Positions 34,905 to 44,928 of a DNA stretch of 64,000 nucleotides are shown here, in pieces (position 1 is the first letter of the stretch; the number at the start of each line of letters is the position of its first letter). A program made the translations under genes and the position numbers. Under the pieces are notes generated by a model, which saw only the letters and a list, made by a program, of their open reading frames with translations, ran no database searches and was not told the DNA's origin. The DNA comes from Elusimicrobia bacterium CG_4_9_14_3_um_filter_62_55. Lineage in GTDB: Bacteria; Elusimicrobiota; Elusimicrobia; UBA1565. The stretch covers positions 19,116 to 83,115 of the forward strand of contig PFUL01000194.1 of assembly GCA_002790095.1 (NCBI GenBank), read 5' to 3'.

Positions 34905-35488
34905 GACGGACGGTCCTCCCACTTGCGTTCCAGGCAGTCGCGCAGTCCGGCGCGGGCACGAAACAGCAAGACTCGCAAGTGAGTGGGTTTAATCTCCAAG
35001 GCGTTACAGATTTCCTCGGAGGACATACGCTCGACCTCTTTGAGGAAAAACGCCGCTTTTTGCTGCTGCACGAGATCGTCGAGACAGCCGGCGATCAGCG
35101 ACTCCGTTTCCACGGACAGAACCTCTTCATCGGGGCCCCGCGGAGGACTTTGCCACATTCCCCGCCGCGAGAACCGCTCGGCGAACGCTCCTTCGATGGG
35201 ATCGACCGCCGTTTCGCGAGCGGATTTCCGGGAACGCTCCAGGTTCTTTTTGTAGAGGATGCCGTATAGAAAAGTGCGAACGGAGGAACGCCCCTCGAAG
35301 CGGCCGCGAACTTCCAGGAAGGTCTTAAAAGTCTCCTGAACCAGATCTTCCGCGTCGCCCCCGGAAAGGCCGAACCCGATCGCCGCCCGGAGCAAGTATC
35401 CGGCGTGCTCCTCGATGATGCGAGTTGTTTCCTGGGTCACAGCCGATTCTAGCACTTCGCCCCGTAACGCCGGAGGCCGGGCGAACAC
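34901..35488 (-). CDS. ECF RNA polymerase sigma factor (true start may be ~35440)
   Basis: GLSGGDAEDLVQETFKTFLEVRGRFEGRSSVRTFLYGILYKKNLERSR; region 4 MSSEEICNALEIKPTHLRVLLFRARAGLRDCLE. Confidence 0.9.
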   Translation of the reverse strand: MFARPPALRGEVLESAVTQETTRIIEEHAGYLLRAAIGFGLSGGDAEDLVQETFKTFLEVRGRFEGRSSVRTFLYGILYKKNLERSRKSARETAVDPIEGAFAERFSRRGMWQSPPRGPDEEVLSVETESLIAGCLDDLVQQQKAAFFLKEVERMSSEEICNALEIKPTHLRVLLFRARAGLRDCLERKWEDRPS

Positions 35489-35501
35489 TCATGGAGGCCC
35501 T

Positions 35502-36215
35502 ATGCTATCCTCACAGACGATGCGCCCAGCCCTCTGGAAACCCGCCGCCGCGATCTTCGGCGTAGTCGTCCTGTTCATCACGCTGCGGGCGGCAAACGCC
35601 CCCGCGCTTCTGACGCGCGCGCTTGACGCAATCGCCGGGCTCGGACCGCTCGGACCGCTCCTGTTTATTCTCCTTTACATCGCCGCGACGGTCGCATTTT
35701 TGCCGGGTTCAATTCTCACGTTGGGCGCAGGCGCGGTGTTCGGGGTATTATGGGGCACGGTCTTCGTGTCGGTCGCCTCGACGACCGGGGCGACCGCGGC
35801 GTTTCTGGCAGGGCGCTATCTGGCCCGAGACTGGGTCGCGAAAAAATTGGAGGCCTTTCCGAAATTCAAGGCCGTTGACGAGGCGGTCGCCGAAGGGGGC
35901 GGAAAAGTCGTCTTCCTAGTGCGCCTCTCCCCGGCGTTCCCCTTTAATCTGCTCAACTACGCCTTCGGCCTGACGAAGGTCCGACTGCGAGACTACATCT
36001 TGCCCTCCTGGGCCGGCATGCTGCCCGGAACGGTGCTCTACGTCTATCTCGGTTCGCTCGCCGGGGATTTGGCGACGCTCGGTGCGGGCGGACGCGCGAA
36101 GACGCCCGCCGAATGGGCGCTGTACGCGGTGGGGCTTCTCGCCACCGTCGGGGTCACCGTTTACGTGACCAAGCTCGCCCGCAAGGCCCTTAAGGAGAAA
36201 ATCGATGAGTCCTGA
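35502..36215 (+). CDS. TVP38/TMEM64 family membrane protein
   Basis: FLPGSILTLGAGAVFGVLWGTVFVSVASTTGATAAFLAGRYLARDWV...RLSPAFPFNLLNYAFGLTKV. Confidence 0.9.
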   Translation: MLSSQTMRPALWKPAAAIFGVVVLFITLRAANAPALLTRALDAIAGLGPLGPLLFILLYIAATVAFLPGSILTLGAGAVFGVLWGTVFVSVASTTGATAAFLAGRYLARDWVAKKLEAFPKFKAVDEAVAEGGGKVVFLVRLSPAFPFNLLNYAFGLTKVRLRDYILPSWAGMLPGTVLYVYLGSLAGDLATLGAGGRAKTPAEWALYAVGLLATVGVTVYVTKLARKALKEKIDES

Positions 36216-37749
36216 AACCCTCGAAGGAAGCGAGCCGCTGCTTTTGCCCGACGACAAGCACAACCGGAAGACGGTCTCGAATGTCCACCCGAGCGATTGG
36301 ATGAATCCGGAGCCCTCCGGAACCTATCACCTGGTCGTGCTGGGCGCCGGCACGGCCGGGCTCATTTCGGCGATCGGCTCGGCGGGGTTGGGCGCGAAGG
36401 TCGCCCTCGTCGAGAAGCACTTGATGGGCGGCGACTGCCTCAATGTCGGCTGCGTGCCGTCCAAGGGTCTGCTCCGCGCCGCGCGGGCGTACGCCGAGGT
36501 CCGCGACGCCGACGGGTTCGGGGTCCGCGTCCCCGATGGGACGCGCGTCGACTTTCCCGCCGTCATGGAGCGCATGCGCCGCCTGCGCGCCCGCATCTCC
36601 GACAATGACGGCGCGAGACGCTACCGCGACGCCGGCGTCGATGTATTCCTGGGGCACGGAAAATTCACCGGACCGGATTCTCTTGTGGTGGACGGAAAAA
36701 CGCTCCGCTTCAAAAAGGCCGTGATCGCGACCGGCGCGCGCGCCGCGGCGCCGCCGATTCCGGGACTCGCGGAGGCCGGCTACCTCACCAACGAGACCGT
36801 TTTCTCTCTCACCGAACTTCCGAAACGGCTCGCGATCATCGGGGCCGGGCCGATCGGCTGCGAATTGGCACAGGCCTTCGCGCGCTTCGGGTCTCAGGTG
36901 CACCTGATCGAGTCCGCCGACCATATTCTGATTCGCGAGGATCCGGACGCCGCGGCCGTCGTCGAGAAATCGCTCATCCGCGACGGGGTAGACCTCGTTT
37001 GCTGCGGCGCCCTTCGTTCCGTTTCCAAACGGGGAGCGGACAAGGTCCTGTCTCTGGAAGCCCACGGGGACAAGCGCGAACTCGTCGTCGACGAGATCCT
37101 CGTCGGCGTCGGCCGGGCGCCGAACGTGGAGAGCATCGGCTTGGAAGCGGCGGGAGTCGCGTTCGATCCCCGCGTCGGCATCACCGTGGACGAAACGCTG
37201 CGCACCGCCAATCCGGCGATCTTCGCCGCCGGCGATGTTTGCTTCCCCTATAAGTTCACGCACACCGCCGAGGCGCTGGCGAAGATCGTCATACAGAACG
37301 CACTGTTCGCCCCGCTCCCGTTTCTTTGCAAGAAGACGAGCGCTCTCACGATCCCGTGGACGACCTACACGGACCCGGAAATCGCGCATGTCGGGATGTA
37401 TGAGAAAGACGCCCGGGATCGCGGTATTGCGGTCAAGACGATCGTCGAACCTCTTAAAGACGTGGACCGCGCGATCCTCGACGGAGAAGACGACGGCTTC
37501 GTAAAGATCCATTACGAGGACGGCACCGACCGCATTTTAGGCGCGACCCTCGTCGCCAAGCACGCCGGGGAAATGATCTCGGAACTCACGCTGGCGATGA
37601 CCGCCGGAGTCGGGCTGGGGACGCTCGCCGATACGATACACCCCTATCCCACCCAGGCCGAGGCGATCAAGCGCGCCGCCGGGCAATGGAAGCGAACGAA
37701 GCTGACTCCCTTCGTTAAATCGTTGTTTAAATGGTGGCTGGGCGACTAA
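36205..37749 (+). CDS. Pyridine nucleotide-disulfide oxidoreductase, mercuric reductase/lipoamide dehydrogenase-like
   Basis: GAGTAGLISAIGSAGLG, GGDCLNVGCVPSKGLL, redox CxxxxC, IFAAGDV, dimerisation domain HPYPTQAEAI. Confidence 0.9.
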   Translation: MSPETLEGSEPLLLPDDKHNRKTVSNVHPSDWMNPEPSGTYHLVVLGAGTAGLISAIGSAGLGAKVALVEKHLMGGDCLNVGCVPSKGLLRAARAYAEVRDADGFGVRVPDGTRVDFPAVMERMRRLRARISDNDGARRYRDAGVDVFLGHGKFTGPDSLVVDGKTLRFKKAVIATGARAAAPPIPGLAEAGYLTNETVFSLTELPKRLAIIGAGPIGCELAQAFARFGSQVHLIESADHILIREDPDAAAVVEKSLIRDGVDLVCCGALRSVSKRGADKVLSLEAHGDKRELVVDEILVGVGRAPNVESIGLEAAGVAFDPRVGITVDETLRTANPAIFAAGDVCFPYKFTHTAEALAKIVIQNALFAPLPFLCKKTSALTIPWTTYTDPEIAHVGMYEKDARDRGIAVKTIVEPLKDVDRAILDGEDDGFVKIHYEDGTDRILGATLVAKHAGEMISELTLAMTAGVGLGTLADTIHPYPTQAEAIKRAAGQWKRTKLTPFVKSLFKWWLGD

Positions 37750-38592
37750 TCACTCAAAATCGAAACTGACGCCCAAATTCCAGTAGGCCTCGCGTTCGAG
37801 GTGGAACTGGCCGAACTCGGACCACCCGTCGAAATGTCCGAGGTGAACCCGGAACGCGCGAATCACCTTCGGGGCCCCGATCCGCAGGCCGATCTCGCTG
37901 TTGGAACTGATGTTCCACTGATTGCGGCCCCGCGACTTGAAATCCTGCGCGAGGTAAACCCAGCATTGATGATCCGGAATCCAACCCAGATCCTGCGAGC
38001 GGATCTCAGCCCCCCACTGCAGGTCCCCCTGCTGAGCCTTCGGAATCGAATGCATCAGCAGCATCCCGCCGCCGTAAACACGCGCGTTTAACGGCAGGTC
38101 CCACGCGGCCATCACCCGCACGCCCTCGGTCGAGAAGCGAAAGCCGGTGCTTCCCGTGCGGCGGATGTAGTCGTCGCCGAGATGGGAGCTTTCGTGAAAG
38201 ATCATCACGCGACCGGAGAATCGCCCGTTGCGGACGACCAACGGCGCGTTAATGAAAAAATCGATGGTTTGAAATTCGTTGACGCTCCCGGAAAGCTTGA
38301 ACCGGGAGTACCCCATCCCTTCCAGGTTGATCTGCCACACCCAATCCCCGCGGCTCCAGCGCGCCAAGCCCCAGGTACTGCCCAACGCCGCGTCGCTCAG
38401 ATTCAGGCCGCCGTTGCGGTAGTAGCGCGCGGTCGTCTGCGCCTGCCGCGGATCGGCGAGGACGCGCGTAAAGAGCTGATCGGTTTCCGGGACGACGCCG
38501 TACATAAAGGAAGCGTCGCCGGCCCGCGCGCCGCCGACGGGGAGCAACAGAGACAGTAAAATAAACGCAGTCGAGCATCTCACGAACGGCAT
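37750..38592 (-). CDS. DUF1207 family secreted/outer-membrane protein
   Basis: LFTRVLADPRQAQTTARYY...FHESSHLGDDY...barrel ending GVSFDFE. Confidence 0.75.
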   Translation of the reverse strand: MPFVRCSTAFILLSLLLPVGGARAGDASFMYGVVPETDQLFTRVLADPRQAQTTARYYRNGGLNLSDAALGSTWGLARWSRGDWVWQINLEGMGYSRFKLSGSVNEFQTIDFFINAPLVVRNGRFSGRVMIFHESSHLGDDYIRRTGSTGFRFSTEGVRVMAAWDLPLNARVYGGGMLLMHSIPKAQQGDLQWGAEIRSQDLGWIPDHQCWVYLAQDFKSRGRNQWNISSNSEIGLRIGAPKVIRAFRVHLGHFDGWSEFGQFHLEREAYWNLGVSFDFE

Positions 38593-38593
38593 C

Positions 38594-40807
38594 CTATTCT
38601 CCTCGGTTCGGTACTTTTGAATCCTGCGCCAGCATCTCGGCGACCTTCGCGACGTCCGTCGTGGGAAGCGCGCAGGCGAAATTGACGCACAGATAGGCCG
38701 TGGGCTTGCCGCCGATAGGCCCCATCCCCTTAAGCTGCGGAAGCCGCTTTTCCAACTCGCCGCGCCCCTTGGGAGTAAGCACCATCAAGGCGCGGGCCGG
38801 CATCGGCCGACGGTTGACCAGACGAAGCATCTCGATCGTCTCCGGCTCCTCAAGCCCGCCGACGATGACGATCTGTCGGGGCTTTCCCGCCGCATCCGCG
38901 ACCGCGGAGAGCATCCCCGGCAGAGACCGGGGAGCGCGCTCCATCTGCCCCCCGAAACGCGTCAGCGTCTTTTCCGCGGCCTTGCGTAAATCATCCCGCC
39001 CCGCCATATGGGCGAGCCGGAGCAGGACCGACGCCGCGACCGAACTTGCCGCGGGCTCGACGTTGTCGGAATCCTCCATCACGCGAACGAGAAGATGTTC
39101 ACCCTCGCCCGCTGCGGTCATGTAGTAGCCGCCGCCCTCGTCGAAAAAATCACTCTGAAGCCGATCCGCCAAGGATTCGGCCCAAAACAGCCAGCGCGGA
39201 TCGAAATCCGCCTCGTAGAGATCGAGAAGCCCCTGGATAACGAAGGCGTAGTCGTCCGCCATCCCCGCGATCTTCCGTTCTCCGTCCCGCCACCGGTGAT
39301 AAAGGAGATTCTTCTTCGCGTCGTATAGCCGGGACTCGAGAAAGCGCGCCGTCTTTTGCGCGACGGCGAGATAGCGCGGCTCTTCTAGAATCTGATAGGC
39401 CTTCGCAAATCCCGAAAGCATCAGACCGTTCCACGACGCCAAAATCTTATCGTCAAGAGAGGGCCGCGGACGCTTCGCGCGGGCCTCGAGCAGTTTCCCG
39501 CGGGACACGCGAAGCAGACGCTTGATCTCCCCTTCGGTGCGGCCGAATTTTTTCGCGGTTTCGGGGAGACTGTACGCCTCATAGAGAATGTTTTTTTCCG
39601 TGAATTCGCCGTGCGGATCTTCGGGCGCGTTGCCGCCCTCCTCGACTCCGTAGCGGTACCGGAACACCTCTCCGGCGGTACTTCCCAATACCGCGTCGAT
39701 TTCGTCGGCGGTCCACAGGTAAAACGCCCCTTCCGATTTATGGGCGTCCGCGGCGGCGTCCGGGGGAAGGCTGTCGGCGTCCTCGGCCGAATAGAAGCCG
39801 CCCTCCGGATGCGTCATGTCGCGCATCACGTACTCCAACGTCTCCTTCGCCGTCCGCGAGAAGCGCGGGGCGCCGGTCGCCCGATACGCCTCCAGATAAT
39901 TGACCGACAGCTGAGCGTTGTCGTAAAGCATTTTCTCGAAATGGGGGATTCGCCACTCGTCATCGACGGAATAGCGCGCGAATCCTCCTCCGATATGATC
40001 GTAAATGCCCCCCTTCGACATTTGCTCAAGCGTCGTGACGGCCATGGCGAGCGCCTTCGCCTCCCCGGTGCGGGCGTAATAGCGAAGCAGGAAATCCTGA
40101 TTCACCGGCATCGGAAACTTAGGACGGCCTCCGAAGCCTCCCCGCTCGGAATCAAAAGAGCCGGAAAATTCCTTAAAGAGCCCATCGAGCCACTCCAGTT
40201 TCGGCTCGGCCTCCCGCCCTTCGATCACGGCATTCTGCCGCAGCGCGTCGGCGAGTCTGGCGGCGTCTTGACGAAGCGCGTCTCCGTCCTTTTCCCAGAG
40301 CCCGCCGATTCGTTCGAGCACTTCGATGAAGCCCGGGCGCCCCCAGCGGGAGTCCGGCGGAAAATAAGTCCCGCCGTAAAACGGCTGCCGCTCCGGCGTC
40401 ATCCAAATCGACAGAGGCCAACCTCCGCCCCAACCGGCCGCGTTGGCGGCCGTCATATAGACCTTGTCGATATCCGGGCGCTCCTCACGATCGACCTTGA
40501 TCGAGACGAAGCGTTCGTTGAGAACCTTGGCGACGGCCTCACTCGTGAAGGACTCCCGCTCCATCACGTGACACCAGTGACAGGTCGAATACCCGATCGA
40601 CAGGAAAATGGGCTTGTTCTCGCGCCGCGCCTTCGCGAACGCCTCCTCGCCCCACGGATACCAATCCACGGGGTTGGAGACATGCTGAAGCAAATACGGA
40701 CTCTTCTCGCCTTTAAGGTGATTCATCGGATCGCGTCCGGCCGCGGCGGCGCCGATGCCCGCCGCAAGCAGTACGAGCGCCGACAGCGATATTCGGGCCG
40801 ACCGCAC
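38594..40807 (-). CDS. Thioredoxin-domain protein of the DUF255/YyaL (SSP411) family
   Basis: [59 protein letters not shown]. Confidence 0.94.
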   Translation of the reverse strand: MRSARISLSALVLLAAGIGAAAAGRDPMNHLKGEKSPYLLQHVSNPVDWYPWGEEAFAKARRENKPIFLSIGYSTCHWCHVMERESFTSEAVAKVLNERFVSIKVDREERPDIDKVYMTAANAAGWGGGWPLSIWMTPERQPFYGGTYFPPDSRWGRPGFIEVLERIGGLWEKDGDALRQDAARLADALRQNAVIEGREAEPKLEWLDGLFKEFSGSFDSERGGFGGRPKFPMPVNQDFLLRYYARTGEAKALAMAVTTLEQMSKGGIYDHIGGGFARYSVDDEWRIPHFEKMLYDNAQLSVNYLEAYRATGAPRFSRTAKETLEYVMRDMTHPEGGFYSAEDADSLPPDAAADAHKSEGAFYLWTADEIDAVLGSTAGEVFRYRYGVEEGGNAPEDPHGEFTEKNILYEAYSLPETAKKFGRTEGEIKRLLRVSRGKLLEARAKRPRPSLDDKILASWNGLMLSGFAKAYQILEEPRYLAVAQKTARFLESRLYDAKKNLLYHRWRDGERKIAGMADDYAFVIQGLLDLYEADFDPRWLFWAESLADRLQSDFFDEGGGYYMTAAGEGEHLLVRVMEDSDNVEPAASSVAASVLLRLAHMAGRDDLRKAAEKTLTRFGGQMERAPRSLPGMLSAVADAAGKPRQIVIVGGLEEPETIEMLRLVNRRPMPARALMVLTPKGRGELEKRLPQLKGMGPIGGKPTAYLCVNFACALPTTDVAKVAEMLAQDSKVPNRGE

Positions 40808-40809
40808 GG

Positions 40810-41700
40810 CTACTTCTTCTCCGGAATATCTCCGCCCGTTTTCTTGAGCTCGGATTCGATCGCGGCCTTCAAGCCGTCCAAATCGGCTCCGGAAACCAAG
40901 CGCCCATTCACAAGAAAGGCGGGCGTGGACTCGATCTTCAATAGATCGGCCTCAGCCATATCGGAATCCACGGTCGCTTCCGTCTTCTTTCCGTTGACGC
41001 AGGCCTGGAAATCCTTCATCTTTAAAGAGGAGCCCTTGGCGAATCCATCGAGCTTCTCTTCGAAGTTGGAGACGTTGATCTCACGCTGCGCCTCAAACAT
41101 CTTGTCGTGCAGGGACCAGAACTGATCCGAACCTTGCTTCCCGGCGCACATCGCCGCGATCGCGGCGGGCTTCGCCCACGGGTGGATGCGGACCAGCGGC
41201 AGCGATTTGTAGTACCAGCGCACCTTCCCGTCGAACTCCTTCATGATGCTCTGGGCCATGATGCTGTAGCCGCGCTGACAGAAAGGACACTGGAAATCGG
41301 TGAACTGCACGACGTCGATCGAGGCGGACTTCGGACCCCGCACCGGAGCCTCTTTCAGCTGCATCTTCGAAAGCCGGTCCGCGACCGCGTCGAACTGAAG
41401 ATCCTTGAACTCGCCGAGAAAGTAATGGCGCCCGTTTTCGGAAACCTGAAGCGTTTGCGTTTGAGTCCCCATCCCCGCCTGAAAGACGACCGTGTAGGCG
41501 ACCATGCCGGGGATTCCCGAATCTCGGGGCTCGGTCACGTCGATTTTAACGAAGGGAGGGATGCTGTAGCTTTCGCGAATGTGTTCGGCGAGCTTCGCTA
41601 TATCGAGATTCTTCACGCCCGGTCCGTCGGCCGCCGAACGCCCGGCGCCGCAGGCTATGAGCAACGGAAAAAGCAGTGAAACAAAGCTAATTTTTCTCAT
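40810..41700 (-). CDS. DsbA-family thioredoxin-domain protein
   Basis: Signal peptide; [31 protein letters not shown]. Confidence 0.9.
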   Translation of the reverse strand: MRKISFVSLLFPLLIACGAGRSAADGPGVKNLDIAKLAEHIRESYSIPPFVKIDVTEPRDSGIPGMVAYTVVFQAGMGTQTQTLQVSENGRHYFLGEFKDLQFDAVADRLSKMQLKEAPVRGPKSASIDVVQFTDFQCPFCQRGYSIMAQSIMKEFDGKVRWYYKSLPLVRIHPWAKPAAIAAMCAGKQGSDQFWSLHDKMFEAQREINVSNFEEKLDGFAKGSSLKMKDFQACVNGKKTEATVDSDMAEADLLKIESTPAFLVNGRLVSGADLDGLKAAIESELKKTGGDIPEKK

Positions 41701-41730
41701 CGGGACCTCTCCTCGTCGTACGGCAAGACT

Positions 41731-41771
41731 ACTATATCTCGCTTTACCGGTCCAGGTAAATCCGCTATAAT
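41731..41771. promoter_or_regulatory. Interlocked divergent promoters for tRNA-Arg (+) and the dsbA-like gene (-)
   Basis: +: TTTACC (41743) N17 TATAAT (41766). -: TTTACC (41760-41755) N18 TATAGT (41736-41731). Confidence 0.6.
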
Positions 41772-41793
41772 GGCGGTCCCGTTGTTGAATTTC

Positions 41794-41868
41794 GCGCCCA
41801 TAGCTCAATGGATAGAGCGATAGCCTGCGGAGCTATAGATCCAAGTTCGATTCCTGGTGGGCGCACCA
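41794..41868 (+). tRNA. tRNA-Arg (anticodon GCG), CCA encoded
   Basis: GCGCCCA/TGGGCGC acceptor, GCTC/GAGC D stem, ATAGC-CTGCGGA-GCTAT anticodon arm, GTTCGATTC T loop, ACCA end. Confidence 0.93.
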
Positions 41869-42039
41869 CTTGACTTATGGAACCGACCACCGCGCCTTGC
41901 CCATCCATAAAGGCAAACGCTATTTGCTGATCGGAGAATTTTTCCAGCGCTCCGTCTCCGACGGGACGCTTCCGGAACTTTAAGCCGCCGCCTCGCGACG
42001 GTTCCCCCCCCGAATAAAGATGGTGTACACTTGAAACCG

Positions 42040-43122
42040 ATGAAGCTGCTCTGCCTTTTTCTTTCGATTCTGGCAGGCGCCTCGCGCGCCGCGGTCCTTC
42101 CCTCCGCGGACGAGGCGTTCACGCTCCAACCGCGGGGCGCGCGGCTCGAAACCCCCCGCGCTCCGACGACGCTCGCCTGGACTCAAGCGGGCGGAGTTCG
42201 GGTCTCGATCGAACGCCTCCCCGAATCGATCCCTTCATCGGGCCTGCTCACGCGTGCGCGCAAGGACTCCGAAACTTTATCCGCCAAGGGCCGCCGGGTC
42301 GACCCGCCGCGCCTGCTGTCGGCGGGGGTTCCCTTCTCGCTCTGCGGATTCGGCATGACGAGTTTCGGCTATTTCAACGCCGGCGGAAACAGCTACTCCT
42401 ACCTCGTCAAAGGACTCAAGCGATCGCAAGCGGCGGAAATTTTCAAGACGCTGAAGGAAGTCCCGAAGCCCGATCCCGCGGCCGCCGCCCCCGCGGAGAT
42501 TCAGGAACCTCCGGCCTCGGTGCTTCCCGAATCACTGCCGCCCGCCGACGGAGACATCGCGCTTGTCGAAGGCCGCTACTCCTTTCCCAAAACGCAGGGA
42601 TGGCGCTTCGTTCAGCAAGACGACGGCTGGTCCTTGCTCGAAGGCCCGGATTGGAGCTTCGCGCTAAGCCAACGCGTCATCGCACAACTCCCCGGCAGCG
42701 CCGAGGGCACCGTTCAAGAAGTCGCCGCGGGCTATTTCGCCCGATTCGAGCTGGACTTCGTCGGAAGCCGCGGCTGCGCGACCTCGCCCATCGACGCCGC
42801 GGAGCTCGAAAACGGCTGGAAAATCCTTTTCAAGAAATACGCCTGCCCCGAGATGGGGGCCTCCCGCCGCCAACTGGTCGGCGTGCTTCTCCCTCACGGG
42901 GAGCCTCTGATCGGTTGGACCGGGGACTACGACCGGCCGGAACACCTGGCGGCCTTTCACCGCTGGCTCGGGCAAGGAAGGGCCATGCCCGCCTCCTCCT
43001 CGGGCCGAAAGACCCCGGCGCTCTTGCCGGCGGCTATCGGCGGCGCGCTCGGCTTCGCGGTCATGATCCTGTTTATGATTTGGCGCCGACGCAAAGCCCG
43101 CGCGGCCGGGGAGAACCCGTAG
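42040..43122 (+). CDS. Secreted/membrane protein of unknown function with C-terminal TM
   Basis: Signal peptide MKLLCLFLSILAGASRA and TM near the C-terminus (LLPAAIGGALGFAVMILFMIWRRRK). Confidence 0.7.
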   Translation: MKLLCLFLSILAGASRAAVLPSADEAFTLQPRGARLETPRAPTTLAWTQAGGVRVSIERLPESIPSSGLLTRARKDSETLSAKGRRVDPPRLLSAGVPFSLCGFGMTSFGYFNAGGNSYSYLVKGLKRSQAAEIFKTLKEVPKPDPAAAAPAEIQEPPASVLPESLPPADGDIALVEGRYSFPKTQGWRFVQQDDGWSLLEGPDWSFALSQRVIAQLPGSAEGTVQEVAAGYFARFELDFVGSRGCATSPIDAAELENGWKILFKKYACPEMGASRRQLVGVLLPHGEPLIGWTGDYDRPEHLAAFHRWLGQGRAMPASSSGRKTPALLPAAIGGALGFAVMILFMIWRRRKARAAGENP

Positions 43123-43126
43123 TCGA

Positions 43127-44494
43127 ATGAATATTCCGCAGCTCATCTCGAAAATCGACGGCATCATCTGGGGCGGGCCGTTGATGGTTTTCTTGGTCGG
43201 TACGGGCCTCTATCTGACCGTCCGGACGGGGTTCGTTCAAGGCCGCGGATTCGTTCACGCCCTCAAAGCCCTCGGCGGGCGCTTCGACAGCGACGAGGAC
43301 CCCGGGGAGGTCTCCCACTTCGGCGCCCTCGCGACGGCTTTGTCCGCGACGATCGGCACGGGCAACATCGTCGGCGTCGCCGCGGCGATCATCGCCGGCG
43401 GACCGGGCGCGGTTTTTTGGATGTGGGTGACCGCGGCGGTCGGCATGGCCACGAAATTCGCCTCCTGTACGCTCGCGGTACGGTTTCGCCGCGTCGATGA
43501 AAACGGGGAGATTCACGGCGGACCGATGCACTTCATCGAACTCGGACTCGGGCCGCGCTTTAAGTGGCTCGCCTGGCTGTTCGCATTCTTTACCGTCACC
43601 GCAAGCTTCGGCATCGGCAATATGTTCCAGGCGAACAACGTCGCCGCGGCGACGAACTCGCTGGTCTACGGCATGGAGGCCGCTTCCTCCGGGACGGTCA
43701 ACGCCGTCGTCGGAGCGGTCTGCGCGGCGCTGGTCGCGGCCGTGATCCTCGGAGGCATCAAGCGCATCGCGAAATTCGCGGGGACGGTCGTCCCGTTCAT
43801 GTGCGCGTTCTACGTGATCGTCGGAGTCGCGATCCTCGTTAAATTCGCGGACCGGATTCCCGCCGGCATCGGAACCATCCTTTATCACGCCTTCCACGCC
43901 CCGGAATCGGTCGCGGGAGGACTGCTCGGCGGCGTAATCCGCTCCGGAGTGGCGCGGGGACTGTTCTCCAACGAGGCGGGTCTGGGCTCGGCGCCGATCG
44001 CGCATGCCGCGGCTCGAACCGACGAACCGATCCGCGAGGGTCTCGTCGCTTTGCTCGAGCCCTTTATCGATACCTTGGTCATCTGCTCGATCACGGCCTT
44101 GGTCATCGTCTGCACGGGCGCTTACGAAATGGGCTTCGAGAAAGGGAAGTTGACCAGCGCCGCGTTCGATCTCGCGTTTCCCGGCGCCGGCCGGGCGGTC
44201 GCCGTCGCGACGATTTTCTTCGCGTTCTCGACCTTGGTTTCCTGGTCCTATTACGGCGACCGCGCCGTCGACTACCTATTCGGCAAGAAAGCCGTCGTCC
44301 CCTATCGGCTGGTCTACGTCGGGTTCGTCTTTCTCGGATCGGTGATCAAGCTGGGCTGGGTCATCGATTTCTGCGACGCGATGAACGGATTGATGGCGAT
44401 TCCGAACCTGATCGCGCTGATCGCTCTTTCTCCCCTGGTGGTCTCGATGCTCAACGATTATATGGCGCGCATGCGAGCCGAGGGGACGCTATGA
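43127..44494 (+). CDS. Alanine/glycine:cation symporter family protein (AGCS)
   Basis: GTGLYLTVRTGFVQ, ALSATIGTGNIVGVAAAI, GPGAVFWMWVTAAVGMATKF, FSNEAGLGSAPIAHAAA. Confidence 0.93.
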   Translation: MNIPQLISKIDGIIWGGPLMVFLVGTGLYLTVRTGFVQGRGFVHALKALGGRFDSDEDPGEVSHFGALATALSATIGTGNIVGVAAAIIAGGPGAVFWMWVTAAVGMATKFASCTLAVRFRRVDENGEIHGGPMHFIELGLGPRFKWLAWLFAFFTVTASFGIGNMFQANNVAAATNSLVYGMEAASSGTVNAVVGAVCAALVAAVILGGIKRIAKFAGTVVPFMCAFYVIVGVAILVKFADRIPAGIGTILYHAFHAPESVAGGLLGGVIRSGVARGLFSNEAGLGSAPIAHAAARTDEPIREGLVALLEPFIDTLVICSITALVIVCTGAYEMGFEKGKLTSAAFDLAFPGAGRAVAVATIFFAFSTLVSWSYYGDRAVDYLFGKKAVVPYRLVYVGFVFLGSVIKLGWVIDFCDAMNGLMAIPNLIALIALSPLVVSMLNDYMARMRAEGTL

Positions 44495-44928
44495 AACGGG
44501 ATCCGTTCCTTGCGGCCGCGATCGAAGAAGCGCGGAAGGGGCTCTCTGAGGGCGGCATTCCGATCGGATCGGTGCTCGTGAAGGACGGGATAATCCTCGG
44601 GCGCGGGCACAACCGGCGCGTCCAGGACGACGACCCCATCACGCACGCGGAAATCGACTGTCTTCGAAACGCCGGCCGGGTGGGAACCTACGCGGGAACC
44701 GTCCTTTACTCGACGCTCAGCCCGTGCTATCTCTGCTCCGGCGCCGTAGTGCAGTTCGCAATCAAAAAGGTCGTTCTGGGCGAATCGAGAACCTTTCCGG
44801 GAGCTCCTGAATTCCTTCAATCTCACAGCGTCGAGCTCGTCGACGCCGACGACGAGGAGTGCGTCGCGCTGATGACCCGATTCATCGAGGACCATCCGAC
44901 GCTCTGGAACGAGGACATCGGGAAATGA
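44491..44928 (+). CDS. Nucleoside/cytosine deaminase
   Basis: HAE (THAEIDCLRNA) and PCxxC (SPCYLCSGAV) zinc motifs. Confidence 0.9.
   Translation: MKRDPFLAAAIEEARKGLSEGGIPIGSVLVKDGIILGRGHNRRVQDDDPITHAEIDCLRNAGRVGTYAGTVLYSTLSPCYLCSGAVVQFAIKKVVLGESRTFPGAPEFLQSHSVELVDADDEECVALMTRFIEDHPTLWNEDIGK

Noticed and set aside
36190-37512. 440-aa minus-strand ORF opposite the disulfide oxidoreductase
   Set aside because: Antisense shadow of a well-supported FAD/NAD protein.
36205-37749. Mercuric reductase / mer operon
   Set aside because: No merR/merT/merP nearby; TVP38 plus disulfide oxidoreductase is a common chromosomal pairing, so mercury function is not supported.
39611-41125. 504-aa plus-strand ORF opposite the DUF255 gene
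   Set aside because: Antisense of a clear thioredoxin-domain protein; no recognisable motif.
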